Source: Neorhizobium galegae bv. officinalis
GTDB lineage: Bacteria > Pseudomonadota > Alphaproteobacteria > Rhizobiales > Rhizobiaceae
Assembly: GCA_000985875.1 (NCBI GenBank)
Contig: CCRI01000003.1
Coordinates: forward strand, 186,001-250,000
Direction of reading: 5' to 3'
DNA: 64,000 nt
The first letter of the stretch is position 1. The number at the start of each line of letters is the position of its first letter. The notes under the pieces were generated by a model, which was not told the DNA's origin, searched no databases, and was given only the letters and a program-made list of their open reading frames with translations. Of this stretch, positions 17,112-25,288 are shown piece by piece. Both the position numbers and the translations under genes were made by a program.

Positions 17112-18206
17112 ATGATGGCTCGCGAAACAGGAATTTTGGCGGACCGCGCGATCGCGGCGCTTTTCGACAGTGGACGGCTGATCTCCGAGCGCGAGCTCGA
17201 CCTCGACCAGATCCAGCCCGCCAGCCTGGACCTGCGCCTGGGCGCCAAGGCTTTTCGCGTCCGCGCGAGCTTCATGCCGGGGCCGACGAGCCTGGTTTCC
17301 GACAAGCTCGATCGCCTCAAGCTGCACGTGATCGATCTCTCAGAAGCCGCGGTGCTGGAAACCGGCTGCGTGTACATCGTGCCGCTGATGGAACGGCTCG
17401 ACCTGCCCGCCAACATGTCCGCCTCCGCCAACCCTAAAAGCTCCACCGGCCGGCTCGATATCTTTACCCGCGTCATCACCGATTACGCCCAGGAATTCGA
17501 CAAGATCCCGGCAGGTTATTCCGGCCCGCTCTATCTCGAAATCTCGCCCCGCACCTTCCCGATCGTCGTGCGCCGCGGATCGCGCCTGTCGCAGATCCGG
17601 TTCCGGGTCGGCAATGCGCTGCTTGGCGAGCCGGACCTTCTGCAACTCCATAACACCGAAACCCTGGTCGCGTCCGCCAAGCCGAATATCTCGGGTGGCG
17701 GCATCGCCCTTTCGATCGATCTTTCCGGCGACAGCGTCGGCCTGATCGGCTATCGCGGCAAACACCATACGGCCGTCGTTGATGTCGACAAGAAGGCCCA
17801 GCATGACATCTTCGATTTCTGGGAGCCGCTTTACAGTCGCGGTCGCAGCGAACTGATCCTCGATCCGGACGAATTCTATATCCTGGTCTCGCGCGAGGCG
17901 GTGCATGTGCCGCCGCTTTATGCGGCCGAGATGACGCCCTTCGATCCGCTGGTCGGCGAATTCCGCGTCCACTATGCCGGTTTCTTCGATCCGGGCTTCG
18001 GCCACGAGGCGGCGGGCGGGCGTGGCAGTCGTGCCGTGCTCGAAGTGCGCAGCCACGAAGTGCCGTTCATCCTCGAAGACGGCCAGATCGTCGGCCGTCT
18101 GGTCTATGAACACATGCTGGAAAAACCCGAGGGCATGTACGGCGCCGGCCTTGGCTCCAACTATCAGGCGCAGGGACTGAAACTGTCCAAGCATTTTCGC
18201 GCCTGA
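17112..18206 (+). CDS. dcd: 2'-Deoxycytidine 5'-triphosphate deaminase (long two-domain form)
   Basis: A 364-residue protein of the long dCTP deaminase type, about twice the usual 190 residues, with two dUTPase-like jelly-roll halves. The first half has PASLDLRLGAKAFRV, SSTGRLDIFTRV and GYSGPLYLEISPRTFPI, where the catalytic glutamate is expected; the second repeats the pattern at SRAVLEVRSHEVPFILEDGQ. It would produce dUTP for dTMP synthesis. GAGAGA precedes ATG 17112; the next ATG at 17115 is equally possible. The longer frame to 16869 crosses the metZ leader. It is divergent from metZ. Confidence 0.9.
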   Translation: MMARETGILADRAIAALFDSGRLISERELDLDQIQPASLDLRLGAKAFRVRASFMPGPTSLVSDKLDRLKLHVIDLSEAAVLETGCVYIVPLMERLDLPANMSASANPKSSTGRLDIFTRVITDYAQEFDKIPAGYSGPLYLEISPRTFPIVVRRGSRLSQIRFRVGNALLGEPDLLQLHNTETLVASAKPNISGGGIALSIDLSGDSVGLIGYRGKHHTAVVDVDKKAQHDIFDFWEPLYSRGRSELILDPDEFYILVSREAVHVPPLYAAEMTPFDPLVGEFRVHYAGFFDPGFGHEAAGGRGSRAVLEVRSHEVPFILEDGQIVGRLVYEHMLEKPEGMYGAGLGSNYQAQGLKLSKHFRA

Positions 18207-18259
18207 CGCCACCTCCGGCTTGACAGGCGATGCCGTCTGTTGGAAGTCTGCAGACCGAC

Positions 18260-18333
18260 GCGGGTGTAGCTCAATGGTAGAGCAGCAGCTTCCCAAGCTG
18301 AATACGAGGGTTCGATTCCCTTCACCCGCTCCA
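18260..18333 (+). tRNA. tRNA-Gly (anticodon CCC)
   Basis: Acceptor GCGGGTG pairs with CACCCGC, TA at positions 8-9, D-arm GCTC, anticodon loop TTCCCAA, T-arm GGGTTCGATTCCC, discriminator T and encoded CCA. It reads GGG. An AT-richer segment with an orphan gene and an IS trace begins just after it. Confidence 0.96.
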
Positions 18334-18439
18334 GCTTTTCATCACATGCTGCAGCTACCCTTCAGCCTGAAGGAGGGTAACTATCGTGAGAGCCGCAGGT
18401 AGGTTCGGCGCGATCAAGAATGGGCGAGTTGGGGGCATC

Positions 18440-18880
18440 TCACCGGTTCGCGATCAGCCAATCCCAACTGAACTTCTCAAGTGTCTTCTCGCTGAACATT
18501 GGAAATCTGCTCTGCAACAATTGGACAACCATCGACGCTCTCGTAGGAATGGGAACTTGTGTACCTACTTGATGGGTAATCACTTCTGTACAGTCACCAT
18601 AGGCCCTCTGTAAACGGTCTATGAGTTCGTACCCGTCTATGATTTCACCATCTGTAGCTTCCGGATTTGCGATTTTGATCCAGCAGAATAGCGAACTCTC
18701 ACGGAAGACGTACGGTTGAGGGTTCGAGATACCCGCCTTCCGCTCGTGATGAGCCAAGGTGTACCTTGACCGGAAAATTTCGTAGACCGAATCACAAAGC
18801 GAAAGAGCTGAAGCGCGCCGTAGAATCGCATCTATTTCTGGAATGTCCTGCAATGCGACTAATTCGTCAATTGTAGTCAT
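18440..18880 (-). CDS. Orphan hypothetical protein next to tRNA-Gly
   Basis: A 146-residue soluble protein I do not recognise. It is mostly helical, with no signal peptide, membrane segment or known catalytic motif; a histidine pair (AHHERK) and an aromatic tail (FSWDWLIANR) are the only marked features. Base composition is clearly more AT-rich than the neighbours and rare codons such as ATA and TTA-like triplets are more frequent, which suggests recent transfer. The ATG at 18880 has no strong ribosome binding site; a TTG start at 18910 is possible. Confidence 0.5.
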   Translation of the reverse strand: MTTIDELVALQDIPEIDAILRRASALSLCDSVYEIFRSRYTLAHHERKAGISNPQPYVFRESSLFCWIKIANPEATDGEIIDGYELIDRLQRAYGDCTEVITHQVGTQVPIPTRASMVVQLLQSRFPMFSEKTLEKFSWDWLIANR

Positions 18881-18964
18881 TACTGATATCCAGATTCCGA
18901 GTTCCACCAACGATGGAACGTGAAGGTGGCGGGTTACCCTGCTCGGTTGCAGAGTTATGGACGT

Positions 18965-19069
18965 TCAGGTCCACGGAGGCAATTGCTCCGCCCCACGAAT
19001 CCGCGTTTCTGCGGGCGCGAGGATGTCGGCCCACAGCTATGGATCAATGTCGGTGAGCTTGGCAATCAT
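18965..19069 (-). pseudogene. Possible decayed C-terminal end of an IS66-type transposase
   Basis: The minus-strand frame reads MIAKLTDIDP, a stop, LWADILA, and ends at EQLPPWT before a second stop. IS66 TnpC proteins end with a closely similar run: AKLNxVDPQAWLADVLA, then about a dozen variable residues, then a LLPW motif. Order, spacing and reading frame agree, and the internal stop shows decay. The match is short, so this is a probable rather than certain call. Confidence 0.4.
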
Positions 19070-19245
19070 GAGGTAGCGTCGCATGCGGGTTTCCGTAAGC
19101 AACTGCCGGACTGACGCCAATACGGCGATGCTGTCCGCGGATACGGTGTGGGCTGCGTTCAGGAAGAAACGGCAACTGTGAACTGCGGCAGGCAGTTTAT
19201 CCAAGCTGAGGCGGCGCCGGCGATAGAGACCTTGCGGTCGGTGGC

Positions 19246-19270
19246 CGCCGGGCGCATTGAGCGCCCGGCG
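19246..19270 (-). terminator. GC-rich hairpin after glpV
   Basis: CGCCGGGCGC and GCGCCCGGCG form a perfect 10-bp stem with a 5-base loop, 7 bp after the end of the glycerol operon. There is no T tract, so it may work as an mRNA 3' end rather than a classical terminator. Confidence 0.55.
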
Positions 19271-19277
19271 AACCGGC

Positions 19278-21008
19278 TTACTTCTTGGCGTCAGCCCAGC
19301 TCTTTACGAGCTCGTCGTAGTTGACGGTGACGGGCTTTTCCTTCTCGTTGGCGACCTTGAGCTGGGGAGCGAGGTTGCCCTTGGCGACCGCGTCCTTGTT
19401 CCAGTATGCAAGATCACGTTCCTCGGCGAGCGCCGGTCCCATGTCGCCCTGGACCTTGGCACGTTCCAGGCGCTGCAGGACCTTTTCCTGCTCTGAGCAA
19501 AGCGAGTCCATGGCCGCCTGGGCGGTCTTGGCGCCCGAGGACGCATCGCCGATCGCCTGCCACCAGAGCTGCGCGAGCTTCGGATAGTCAGGAACGTTCG
19601 TGCCGGTGGGCGACCACTGGACGCGGGCCGGGGAACGATAGAACTCGATCAGGCCGCCGAGCTTCGGCGCGCGGTCCGTGAAGCTCTTGTGCCGGATGGT
19701 GCTCTCGCGGATCAAGGTGAGGCCGACATGGCTCTTCTTGACGTCCACCGTCTTCGAGGTGACGAACTGGGCATAGAGCCAAGCCGCCTTGGCGCGGTTG
19801 GTGGGCGTGGATTTCATCAGCGTCCAGGAGCCGACGTCCTGATAACCGAGCTTCATGCCGTCCTTCCAGTAGACGCCGTGCGGAGATGGCGCGAAACGCC
19901 ATTTGGGCGTGCCGTCCTGGTTCATGACGGGCAGGCCGGGCTTCACCATGTCGGCGGTGAAGGCCGTGTACATGAACATCTGCTGGGCGATCTCGCCCTG
20001 AGCCGGCACCGGTCCGGATTCCGAGAAGGTCATGCCCTGGGCGGCGGCCGGCGCATAGGCCTTCATCCAGTCGAGATATTTCTGGATCGAATAGACGGCG
20101 GCCGGGCCGTTGGTATCGCCGCCGCGTGCAACGCAGGAGCCGACCGGCTGCGACTTTTCGTTGACCTTGATGCCCCATTCGTCGACCGGCAGGCCGTTCG
20201 GAAGGCCCTTGTCGCCGTTGCCGGCCATGGAGAGCCAGGCATCGGTGAAGCGCCAGCCGAGCGAAGGATCCTTCTTGCCGTAGTCCATGTGACCATAGAC
20301 CTTCTTGCCGCCCACGTCGCGACCGGTGAAGAACTCGGCAATATCCTCATAGGCCGACCAGTTGACGGGCACGCCGAGCTCGTAGCCATACTTGGCCTTG
20401 AAGTCGGCCTTGTTCTTGGCGTCGTTGAACCAGTCGTAGCGGAACCAGTAGAGGTTGGCGAACTGCTGGTCCGGCAGCTGGTAGAGCTTCTTGTCCGGTG
20501 CGGTCGTGAACTTCAGGCCGATGAAGTCCTGGAGGTCGAGGCCGGGGTTCGTCACGTCCTTGCCTTCGCCCGCCATCCAGTCGGTGAGGGAGCGGGCCTG
20601 CTGGTAACGCCAATGGGTGCCGATCAGGTCGGAATCGTTGACGTAAGCGTCATAGATGTTCTCGCCCGATTGCATCTGGGTCTGCAGCTTTTCAACCACG
20701 TCGCCTTCGCCGATCAGGTCATGGCTGACCTTGATGCCGGTGATTGCAGTGAAGGCCGGAGCCAGCACCTTCGATTCGTATTCATGCGTGGTGATCGTTT
20801 CGGAGACGACCTTGATATCCAGGCCGGCAAGCGGTTTTGCCGCATCGATGAACCATTGCATCTCCTTTTCCTGCTCGGCGCGGGCAAGGGTCGAGAGTTC
20901 GCCGACTTCCTTGTCGAGGAATTGCTTTGCCTCATCCATACCGGCATAGGCGGAGCCGGTCAGAGCCAGCAGCACCGCTGCCGTCGTTGTCATAAGATGC
21001 CGTCGCAT
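19278..21008 (-). CDS. glpV: Glycerol ABC transporter substrate-binding protein
   Basis: A 576-residue periplasmic binding protein, larger than usual for the family 1 sugar binders. The signal peptide ends at SAYA-GMDEA (about residue 23). The lobes carry the expected ligand-pocket aromatics, for example ANLYWFRYDWF, GHMDYGKKDPSLGWRF and QLWWQAIGD. Operon position downstream of glpD-S-T-P-Q-U and the unusual length match GlpV of the Rhizobium leguminosarum glycerol importer. The start at 21008 follows GGGAGGA; the longer frame is not needed. It captures glycerol for the GlpP/GlpQ channel. Confidence 0.88.
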   Translation of the reverse strand: MRRHLMTTTAAVLLALTGSAYAGMDEAKQFLDKEVGELSTLARAEQEKEMQWFIDAAKPLAGLDIKVVSETITTHEYESKVLAPAFTAITGIKVSHDLIGEGDVVEKLQTQMQSGENIYDAYVNDSDLIGTHWRYQQARSLTDWMAGEGKDVTNPGLDLQDFIGLKFTTAPDKKLYQLPDQQFANLYWFRYDWFNDAKNKADFKAKYGYELGVPVNWSAYEDIAEFFTGRDVGGKKVYGHMDYGKKDPSLGWRFTDAWLSMAGNGDKGLPNGLPVDEWGIKVNEKSQPVGSCVARGGDTNGPAAVYSIQKYLDWMKAYAPAAAQGMTFSESGPVPAQGEIAQQMFMYTAFTADMVKPGLPVMNQDGTPKWRFAPSPHGVYWKDGMKLGYQDVGSWTLMKSTPTNRAKAAWLYAQFVTSKTVDVKKSHVGLTLIRESTIRHKSFTDRAPKLGGLIEFYRSPARVQWSPTGTNVPDYPKLAQLWWQAIGDASSGAKTAQAAMDSLCSEQEKVLQRLERAKVQGDMGPALAEERDLAYWNKDAVAKGNLAPQLKVANEKEKPVTVNYDELVKSWADAKK

Positions 21009-21083
21009 TTTATCCTCCCAGAGTGTTGCGATTGCCATTTCGTACCGAGTGGCGGTTCTCCCGCCACCTTTTCAGCTTGCCTT

Positions 21084-21365
21084 TCAGACGAAGCGGAAGA
21101 CGCCGATTGCGTAGACCACTGCCAGGGCAAGAGCCCACCACAGGTTGGGGCCGATAAGCCCCAGCCATGCGAGATGAATGAATGCCGCGCCGAGCAGCGA
21201 GATGAAGAGCCGATCTCCCCGCGTCGTCTCGAAACGCAGGATGCCGACCCTGGGCGAACCGCCCGGCGCGAAATATTCCCAGATGCTCATGCCGATGAGC
21301 AGAGCGAGGATCGTCAGAAAGAACAGGGCCGTCGGCAGTGTCCAGGCCATCCATGAAAAGCTCAT
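21084..21365 (-). CDS. glpU: Small membrane protein of the glycerol transporter (DUF2160)
   Basis: A 93-residue inner membrane protein with three predicted helices: MSFSWMAWTLPTALFFLTILALLIG, FISLLGAAFIHLAWLGLI and LWWALALAVVYAIGVF. The middle loop ETTRGDRLFISLL is the conserved part of DUF2160. These proteins occur only with this kind of glycerol ABC operon. Its job in transport is not established; an accessory subunit of the permease is likely. The ATG at 21365 follows GGAGGA. Confidence 0.88.
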   Translation of the reverse strand: MSFSWMAWTLPTALFFLTILALLIGMSIWEYFAPGGSPRVGILRFETTRGDRLFISLLGAAFIHLAWLGLIGPNLWWALALAVVYAIGVFRFV

Positions 21366-21381
21366 GCGTGGTTCCTCCTTG

Positions 21382-22209
21382 TCAGACCCGGCCGAGGGCA
21401 AAGCCCTTGGCGATGTAGTTTCGAACGAAATAGATGACGAGTGCGCCGGGAACGATGGTCAGCACGCCGGCGGCTGCCAGCACACCCCAGTCCATGCCGG
21501 ACGCCGAGACGGTGCGCGTCATGATGGCTGAAATAGGCTTGGCGGCCGTGGTCGTCAGCGTCCGGGCAAGCAGCAGTTCCACCCAGGAAAACATGAAGCA
21601 GAAGAAGGCCGCGACGCCGATGCCCGATGCGATCAGCGGCATGAAGATCTTCACGAAGAACCGCGGGAACGAATAGCCGTCGATATAGGCGGTCTCGTCG
21701 ATTTCCTTCGGTACGCCCGACATGAAGCCTTCCAGGATCCAGACGGCAAGCGGCACGTTGAACAGGCAGTGGGCAAGGGCGACCGCGATATGCGTGTCGA
21801 TGAGACCGAAGGCGGAATAGAGTTGGAAGAAGGGCAGGGCGAAGACGGCGGGCGGCGCCATGCGGTTGGTGAGCAGCCAGAAGAACAGATGTTTGTCGCC
21901 GAGGAACCGATAGCGCGAAAAGGCATAGGCAGCCGGCAATGCCGCCAGAACCGAGATCGTGGTGTTCAGGGCCACATAGATGATTGAATTGATATAGCCG
22001 TTGTACCAGGAAGGGTCCGTGAAGATCACCATGTAGTTCCTGATCGTCGGGTTCTGCGGCCAGAGCGAGAAGGCTCCGGTGATCTCGGAATTCTCCTTGA
22101 AGCTCATGTTGACGAGCCAGTAGATCGGCAGCAGCAGGAAGATGATGTAGATCGTCGAAACCAGCCAGGAGAGGTTGCCCGCAGGCTTGTATTTGATTGT
22201 TTTTGCCAT
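21382..22209 (-). CDS. glpQ: Glycerol ABC transporter permease
   Basis: A 275-residue inner membrane permease with six helices, of the MalG type. The cytoplasmic EAA loop that docks on the ATPase is EIDETAYIDGYSFPRFFVKIFMPLI. The start MAKTIKYKPAGN at 22209 follows GGAGGGAGA and is preferred over 22239, which overlaps glpP. Pairs with GlpP to form the glycerol channel. Confidence 0.9.
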   Translation of the reverse strand: MAKTIKYKPAGNLSWLVSTIYIIFLLLPIYWLVNMSFKENSEITGAFSLWPQNPTIRNYMVIFTDPSWYNGYINSIIYVALNTTISVLAALPAAYAFSRYRFLGDKHLFFWLLTNRMAPPAVFALPFFQLYSAFGLIDTHIAVALAHCLFNVPLAVWILEGFMSGVPKEIDETAYIDGYSFPRFFVKIFMPLIASGIGVAAFFCFMFSWVELLLARTLTTTAAKPISAIMTRTVSASGMDWGVLAAAGVLTIVPGALVIYFVRNYIAKGFALGRV

Positions 22210-22225
22210 GGTTCTTCTCCCTCCT

Positions 22226-23092
22226 TCAATTGTCTGCATCGCTGCTGGTCATCACGGTGTAGAAGATCCATGACAGCAGCAGGATGATCAGGAAGTAGAC
22301 GATCGACATGGCGGCGGCCGGACCGAGATCGAACTGGCCGACCGCCGTCTTGACGAGATCGATCGACAGGAAGGTCGTGGAATTGCCCGGGCCCCCGCCC
22401 GTGACCACGAAAGGCTCCGTGTAGATCATGAAACTATCCATGAAGCGCAGCAGGACGGCGATCAGCAGCACCCGCTTCATCTTCGGCAGCTGGATGTAGC
22501 GGAAGACAGACCACCGCGAGGCGCCATCGATCTTGGCGGCCTGATAATAGGCGTCCGGAATGGAGACGAGACCGGCGTAGCACAGCAGCACGACGAGGCT
22601 CGTCCAGTGCCACACATCCATGACGACGACGGTGATCCAGGCGTCCAGGGGATCGCGGACGTAGTTGTAATCGATGCCGAGTGCCGCCAGCGTGTGGCCG
22701 AGGAGGCCGATGTCGACGCGCCCGAAGACCTGCCAGATCGTGCCGACGACGTTCCACGGGATAAGAAGCGGAAGGGCCATCAGCACCAGGCAGACCGGCA
22801 CGCCGAGACCCTTCTTCGGCATGTTCAGTGCGATGAAGATGCCGAGCGGGATTTCAAGCGCAAGAATGATGAAGGAGAAAAGCAGATTGCGCTGCAGGGC
22901 TTCCCAGAAGCGGGCCGAATGCAGGATATCGTCGAACCAGTCGGTGCCGGCCCAGAAGAAGGCGTTGTTGCCGAACGTATCCTGGACCGAATAGTTCACC
23001 ACGGTCATCAGCGGAATGGCCGCCGAGAAGGCGACCAGCAGCAGCACGGGAAGCACCAGAAACCAGGCTTTGTTGTTCCACGTCTTTTCCAT
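22226..23092 (-). CDS. glpP: Glycerol ABC transporter permease
   Basis: A 288-residue inner membrane permease of the MalF type, with six predicted helices and a large second periplasmic loop. The EAA loop reads IPDAYYQAAKIDGASRWSVFRYIQLP. The motif EPFVVTGGGPGNSTTF, common in sugar permeases, is present. It starts 3 bp after the stop of glpT and ends 16 bp before glpQ, so the set is one transcript. Confidence 0.9.
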   Translation of the reverse strand: MEKTWNNKAWFLVLPVLLLVAFSAAIPLMTVVNYSVQDTFGNNAFFWAGTDWFDDILHSARFWEALQRNLLFSFIILALEIPLGIFIALNMPKKGLGVPVCLVLMALPLLIPWNVVGTIWQVFGRVDIGLLGHTLAALGIDYNYVRDPLDAWITVVVMDVWHWTSLVVLLCYAGLVSIPDAYYQAAKIDGASRWSVFRYIQLPKMKRVLLIAVLLRFMDSFMIYTEPFVVTGGGPGNSTTFLSIDLVKTAVGQFDLGPAAAMSIVYFLIILLLSWIFYTVMTSSDADN

Positions 23093-23095
23093 GGT

Positions 23096-24166
23096 TCAGG
23101 CCTCCCTGCCAACGCGCCATGAATTGGCATAGATGTTCAGCGCAACGGGGTCGAAGGTGACGCGAGGCTCTGCCGGAACCTCCGCATCCTCGGAAACGAC
23201 GATCGCGATCGGCTGCCCCCCAAGGCTTGCGCGAACGATCCTGCGCCGTCCGATGTCTTCGATGCGCGTCACCGTGACAGGAATGCCCTCCCGGCCGATG
23301 CGGATGAATTCCGGCCGGATGCCCAGTTCGATCCTGCCACCTGCAGCAAGCTTCGGCGCATAATCCAGGGCGATCGTCCCGGCTTCGAGCTTGATCGTAC
23401 TTCCATGGATCTCGGCGGGTATCACGTTCATGCCCGGCGAGCCGATGAAATAACCGACGAATGTATGGCTGGGCCTCTCGAAGAGTTCGGCGGGCGTGCC
23501 GATCTGGACGATCTCGCCATCGTACATGACGACCACCTTGTCGGCGAAGGTAAGCGCCTCCGTCTGGTCGTGGGTGACATACACCATGGTGAAGCCGAAT
23601 TGCTTGTGGAAGCGCTTCAGCTGGGAGCGGAGCACCCATTTCATATGCGGATCTATGACGGTCAGCGGTTCATCGAAGAGGATCGCGTTGACGTCGTTGC
23701 GGACGAGACCCCGCCCGAGCGAGATCTTCTGCTTCTGATCGGCCGTGAGCCGCTGGGCCTTGCGGTTCGACCAGTCGGAGAGATCGATGATCTCCAGCAT
23801 CTCGCGGACGCGGCGATCCACATCCGGTTCCGCGATACCTCTGTTGCGCAAGGGAAATGCCAGATTGTCGTAGACCGTCATCGTGTCGTAGATGACCGGA
23901 AACTGGAAAACCTGGGCAATGTTGCGTTCCTGCGTGGAAAGATGGGTGACGTCTTTTCCATCGAAGAGGATACGCCCGTGGGACGGCTGCAGCAGGCCGG
24001 AAATGATGTTCAGCAAGGTGGTCTTGCCGCAGCCGGAGGGACCGAGCAGGGCATAGGCGCCGCCATCGGCCCATTCATGGTCCACCTCACGCAGCGCATA
24101 GGCAGCGTCGGATTTCGGGTTGGGACCGTAGGCGTGGCGGATGTGATCGAGCGTGATGCGTGCCAT
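23096..24166 (-). CDS. glpT: Glycerol ABC transporter ATP-binding protein (good Walker and switch motifs, degenerate signature)
   Basis: A 356-residue MalK-like ATPase with a C-terminal regulatory domain. Walker A GPSGCGKT (42-49), Q-loop VFQF, Walker B AILFDE (161-166) and switch histidine YVTHD (His199) are intact. The ABC signature, normally LSGGQ, reads LTADQ (140-144). Its partner GlpS has the opposite pattern, so the two are complementary halves of a heterodimer. ATG 24166 follows GGAGGCGG; the stretch back to 24181 overlaps glpS. Confidence 0.92.
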   Translation of the reverse strand: MARITLDHIRHAYGPNPKSDAAYALREVDHEWADGGAYALLGPSGCGKTTLLNIISGLLQPSHGRILFDGKDVTHLSTQERNIAQVFQFPVIYDTMTVYDNLAFPLRNRGIAEPDVDRRVREMLEIIDLSDWSNRKAQRLTADQKQKISLGRGLVRNDVNAILFDEPLTVIDPHMKWVLRSQLKRFHKQFGFTMVYVTHDQTEALTFADKVVVMYDGEIVQIGTPAELFERPSHTFVGYFIGSPGMNVIPAEIHGSTIKLEAGTIALDYAPKLAAGGRIELGIRPEFIRIGREGIPVTVTRIEDIGRRRIVRASLGGQPIAIVVSEDAEVPAEPRVTFDPVALNIYANSWRVGREA

Positions 24167-24177
24167 GTCCGCCTCCT

Positions 24178-25248
24178 TCAAGCCGCCGCCGCGATGGCGC
24201 GGCCGTCTGTTCCGAAAGCCATCAGATGGCGGGTATCAAGGTAGAGCTCGATTTCCGTATCCGGATCGATGTCGTGGATGCCGGGTGCCAGCATGACCCA
24301 GCGCACACCGTTGTAATGCATATGCACGAAGCTTTCGGAGCCCGTGATTTCCGAAATCTGTGTCTGGGCCTTCACCCTCGCTGCATTGCCGGTCTGTGCC
24401 GTGAGTCCCAGGTGATGGGGGTGAAAGGCGATGGTCACCGGACCATCCGGCACGCCGGAAAGATGCGGCGGCACCGCGAGACTGTCTGCTTCCTGGTATC
24501 GGAATGAACCGCCGGACTTGACCACATCGATGAAGTTGAGTGGGGGATCTGCAAATGTCTTGGCTGTCACCAGGTCAGCCGGGCGACGGTAGACCTCGAT
24601 CGTCGGCCCGAACTGCGTGATCCGTCCTTCCGAGAGCGTTGCGGTATTGCCGCCGAGCAACAAGGCTTCGGACGGTTCGGTCGTCGCATAAACGAAGATG
24701 GCGCCGGATTGCGCGAAGATCTTCGGCAATTCCTCACGCAGTTCCTCGCGAAGCTTGTAGTCGAGATTGGCAAGCGGCTCGTCCATCAGCACCAGGCTCG
24801 CATTCTTGACGAGTGCGCGGGCGAGCGCCGTACGCTGCTGCTGCCCGCCGGAAAGGTTGAGCGGCGTCCGATCGAGATAGGGCGTCAACCGGAGCAATTC
24901 CGCAGCCTTGCGGACTTCCCGGTCGATGGTGGGGGCGTCCTTGCCGGCGATCCGCATCGGCGAGGCGATGTTTTCGTAGACGGTCAAAGCCGGATAGTTG
25001 ATGAACTGCTGGTAGACCATTGCGACGTTGCGTTTTTGCACCGCAACGCCGGTGACGTCGGCACCGTCGAAGTATACCGAGCCGCTGGTGGGACGGTCGA
25101 GCCCGGCCATCAATCGCATGAGCGAAGTCTTGCCCGAGAGCGTCGGGCCGAGCAACACGTTCAGCGAGCCGCGATCGAAAGCAAGATTGGTCGGATGAAT
25201 ATGGTATTCACCCCCCACCATCTTGGCGACGTTGCGCATTTCCAGCAT
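24178..25248 (-). CDS. glpS: Glycerol ABC transporter ATP-binding protein (good signature, switch histidine lost)
   Basis: A 356-residue ATPase of the same family. The ABC signature LSGGQ (132-136) and Walker B LVLMDE (152-157) are canonical, and Walker A is GPTLSGKT (34-41). The switch histidine is missing: where GlpT has VYVTHDQTEAL, this protein has VYATTEPSEAL, so Thr190 replaces His. A C-terminal regulatory domain follows. It lies between glpD and glpT, overlapping nothing upstream and leaving 11 bp to glpT. Confidence 0.92.
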   Translation of the reverse strand: MLEMRNVAKMVGGEYHIHPTNLAFDRGSLNVLLGPTLSGKTSLMRLMAGLDRPTSGSVYFDGADVTGVAVQKRNVAMVYQQFINYPALTVYENIASPMRIAGKDAPTIDREVRKAAELLRLTPYLDRTPLNLSGGQQQRTALARALVKNASLVLMDEPLANLDYKLREELREELPKIFAQSGAIFVYATTEPSEALLLGGNTATLSEGRITQFGPTIEVYRRPADLVTAKTFADPPLNFIDVVKSGGSFRYQEADSLAVPPHLSGVPDGPVTIAFHPHHLGLTAQTGNAARVKAQTQISEITGSESFVHMHYNGVRWVMLAPGIHDIDPDTEIELYLDTRHLMAFGTDGRAIAAAA

Positions 25249-25288
25249 TCGAGTTCCCGTGCCTCCTCACACTGGGAACACATGCCGC

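Larger units (their letters stand above)
18881..19277. other. 397-bp stretch without an intact gene
   Basis: Only a decayed transposase tail (18965-19069, minus) and the hairpin after glpV are visible here. Confidence 0.6.

Noticed and set aside
16916..17479. Extension of metZ upstream to 17479
   Set aside because: It would translate through the SAM-II riboswitch and terminator and run opposite the dCTP deaminase.
18310..18333. tRNA-Gly 3' end as an attachment site
   Set aside because: No second copy of the sequence was noticed downstream in the window and no integrase gene is present.
19689..21356. A 555-codon open frame on the plus strand opposite glpV
   Set aside because: Antisense shadow of a well-supported binding-protein gene with signal peptide and ribosome site.
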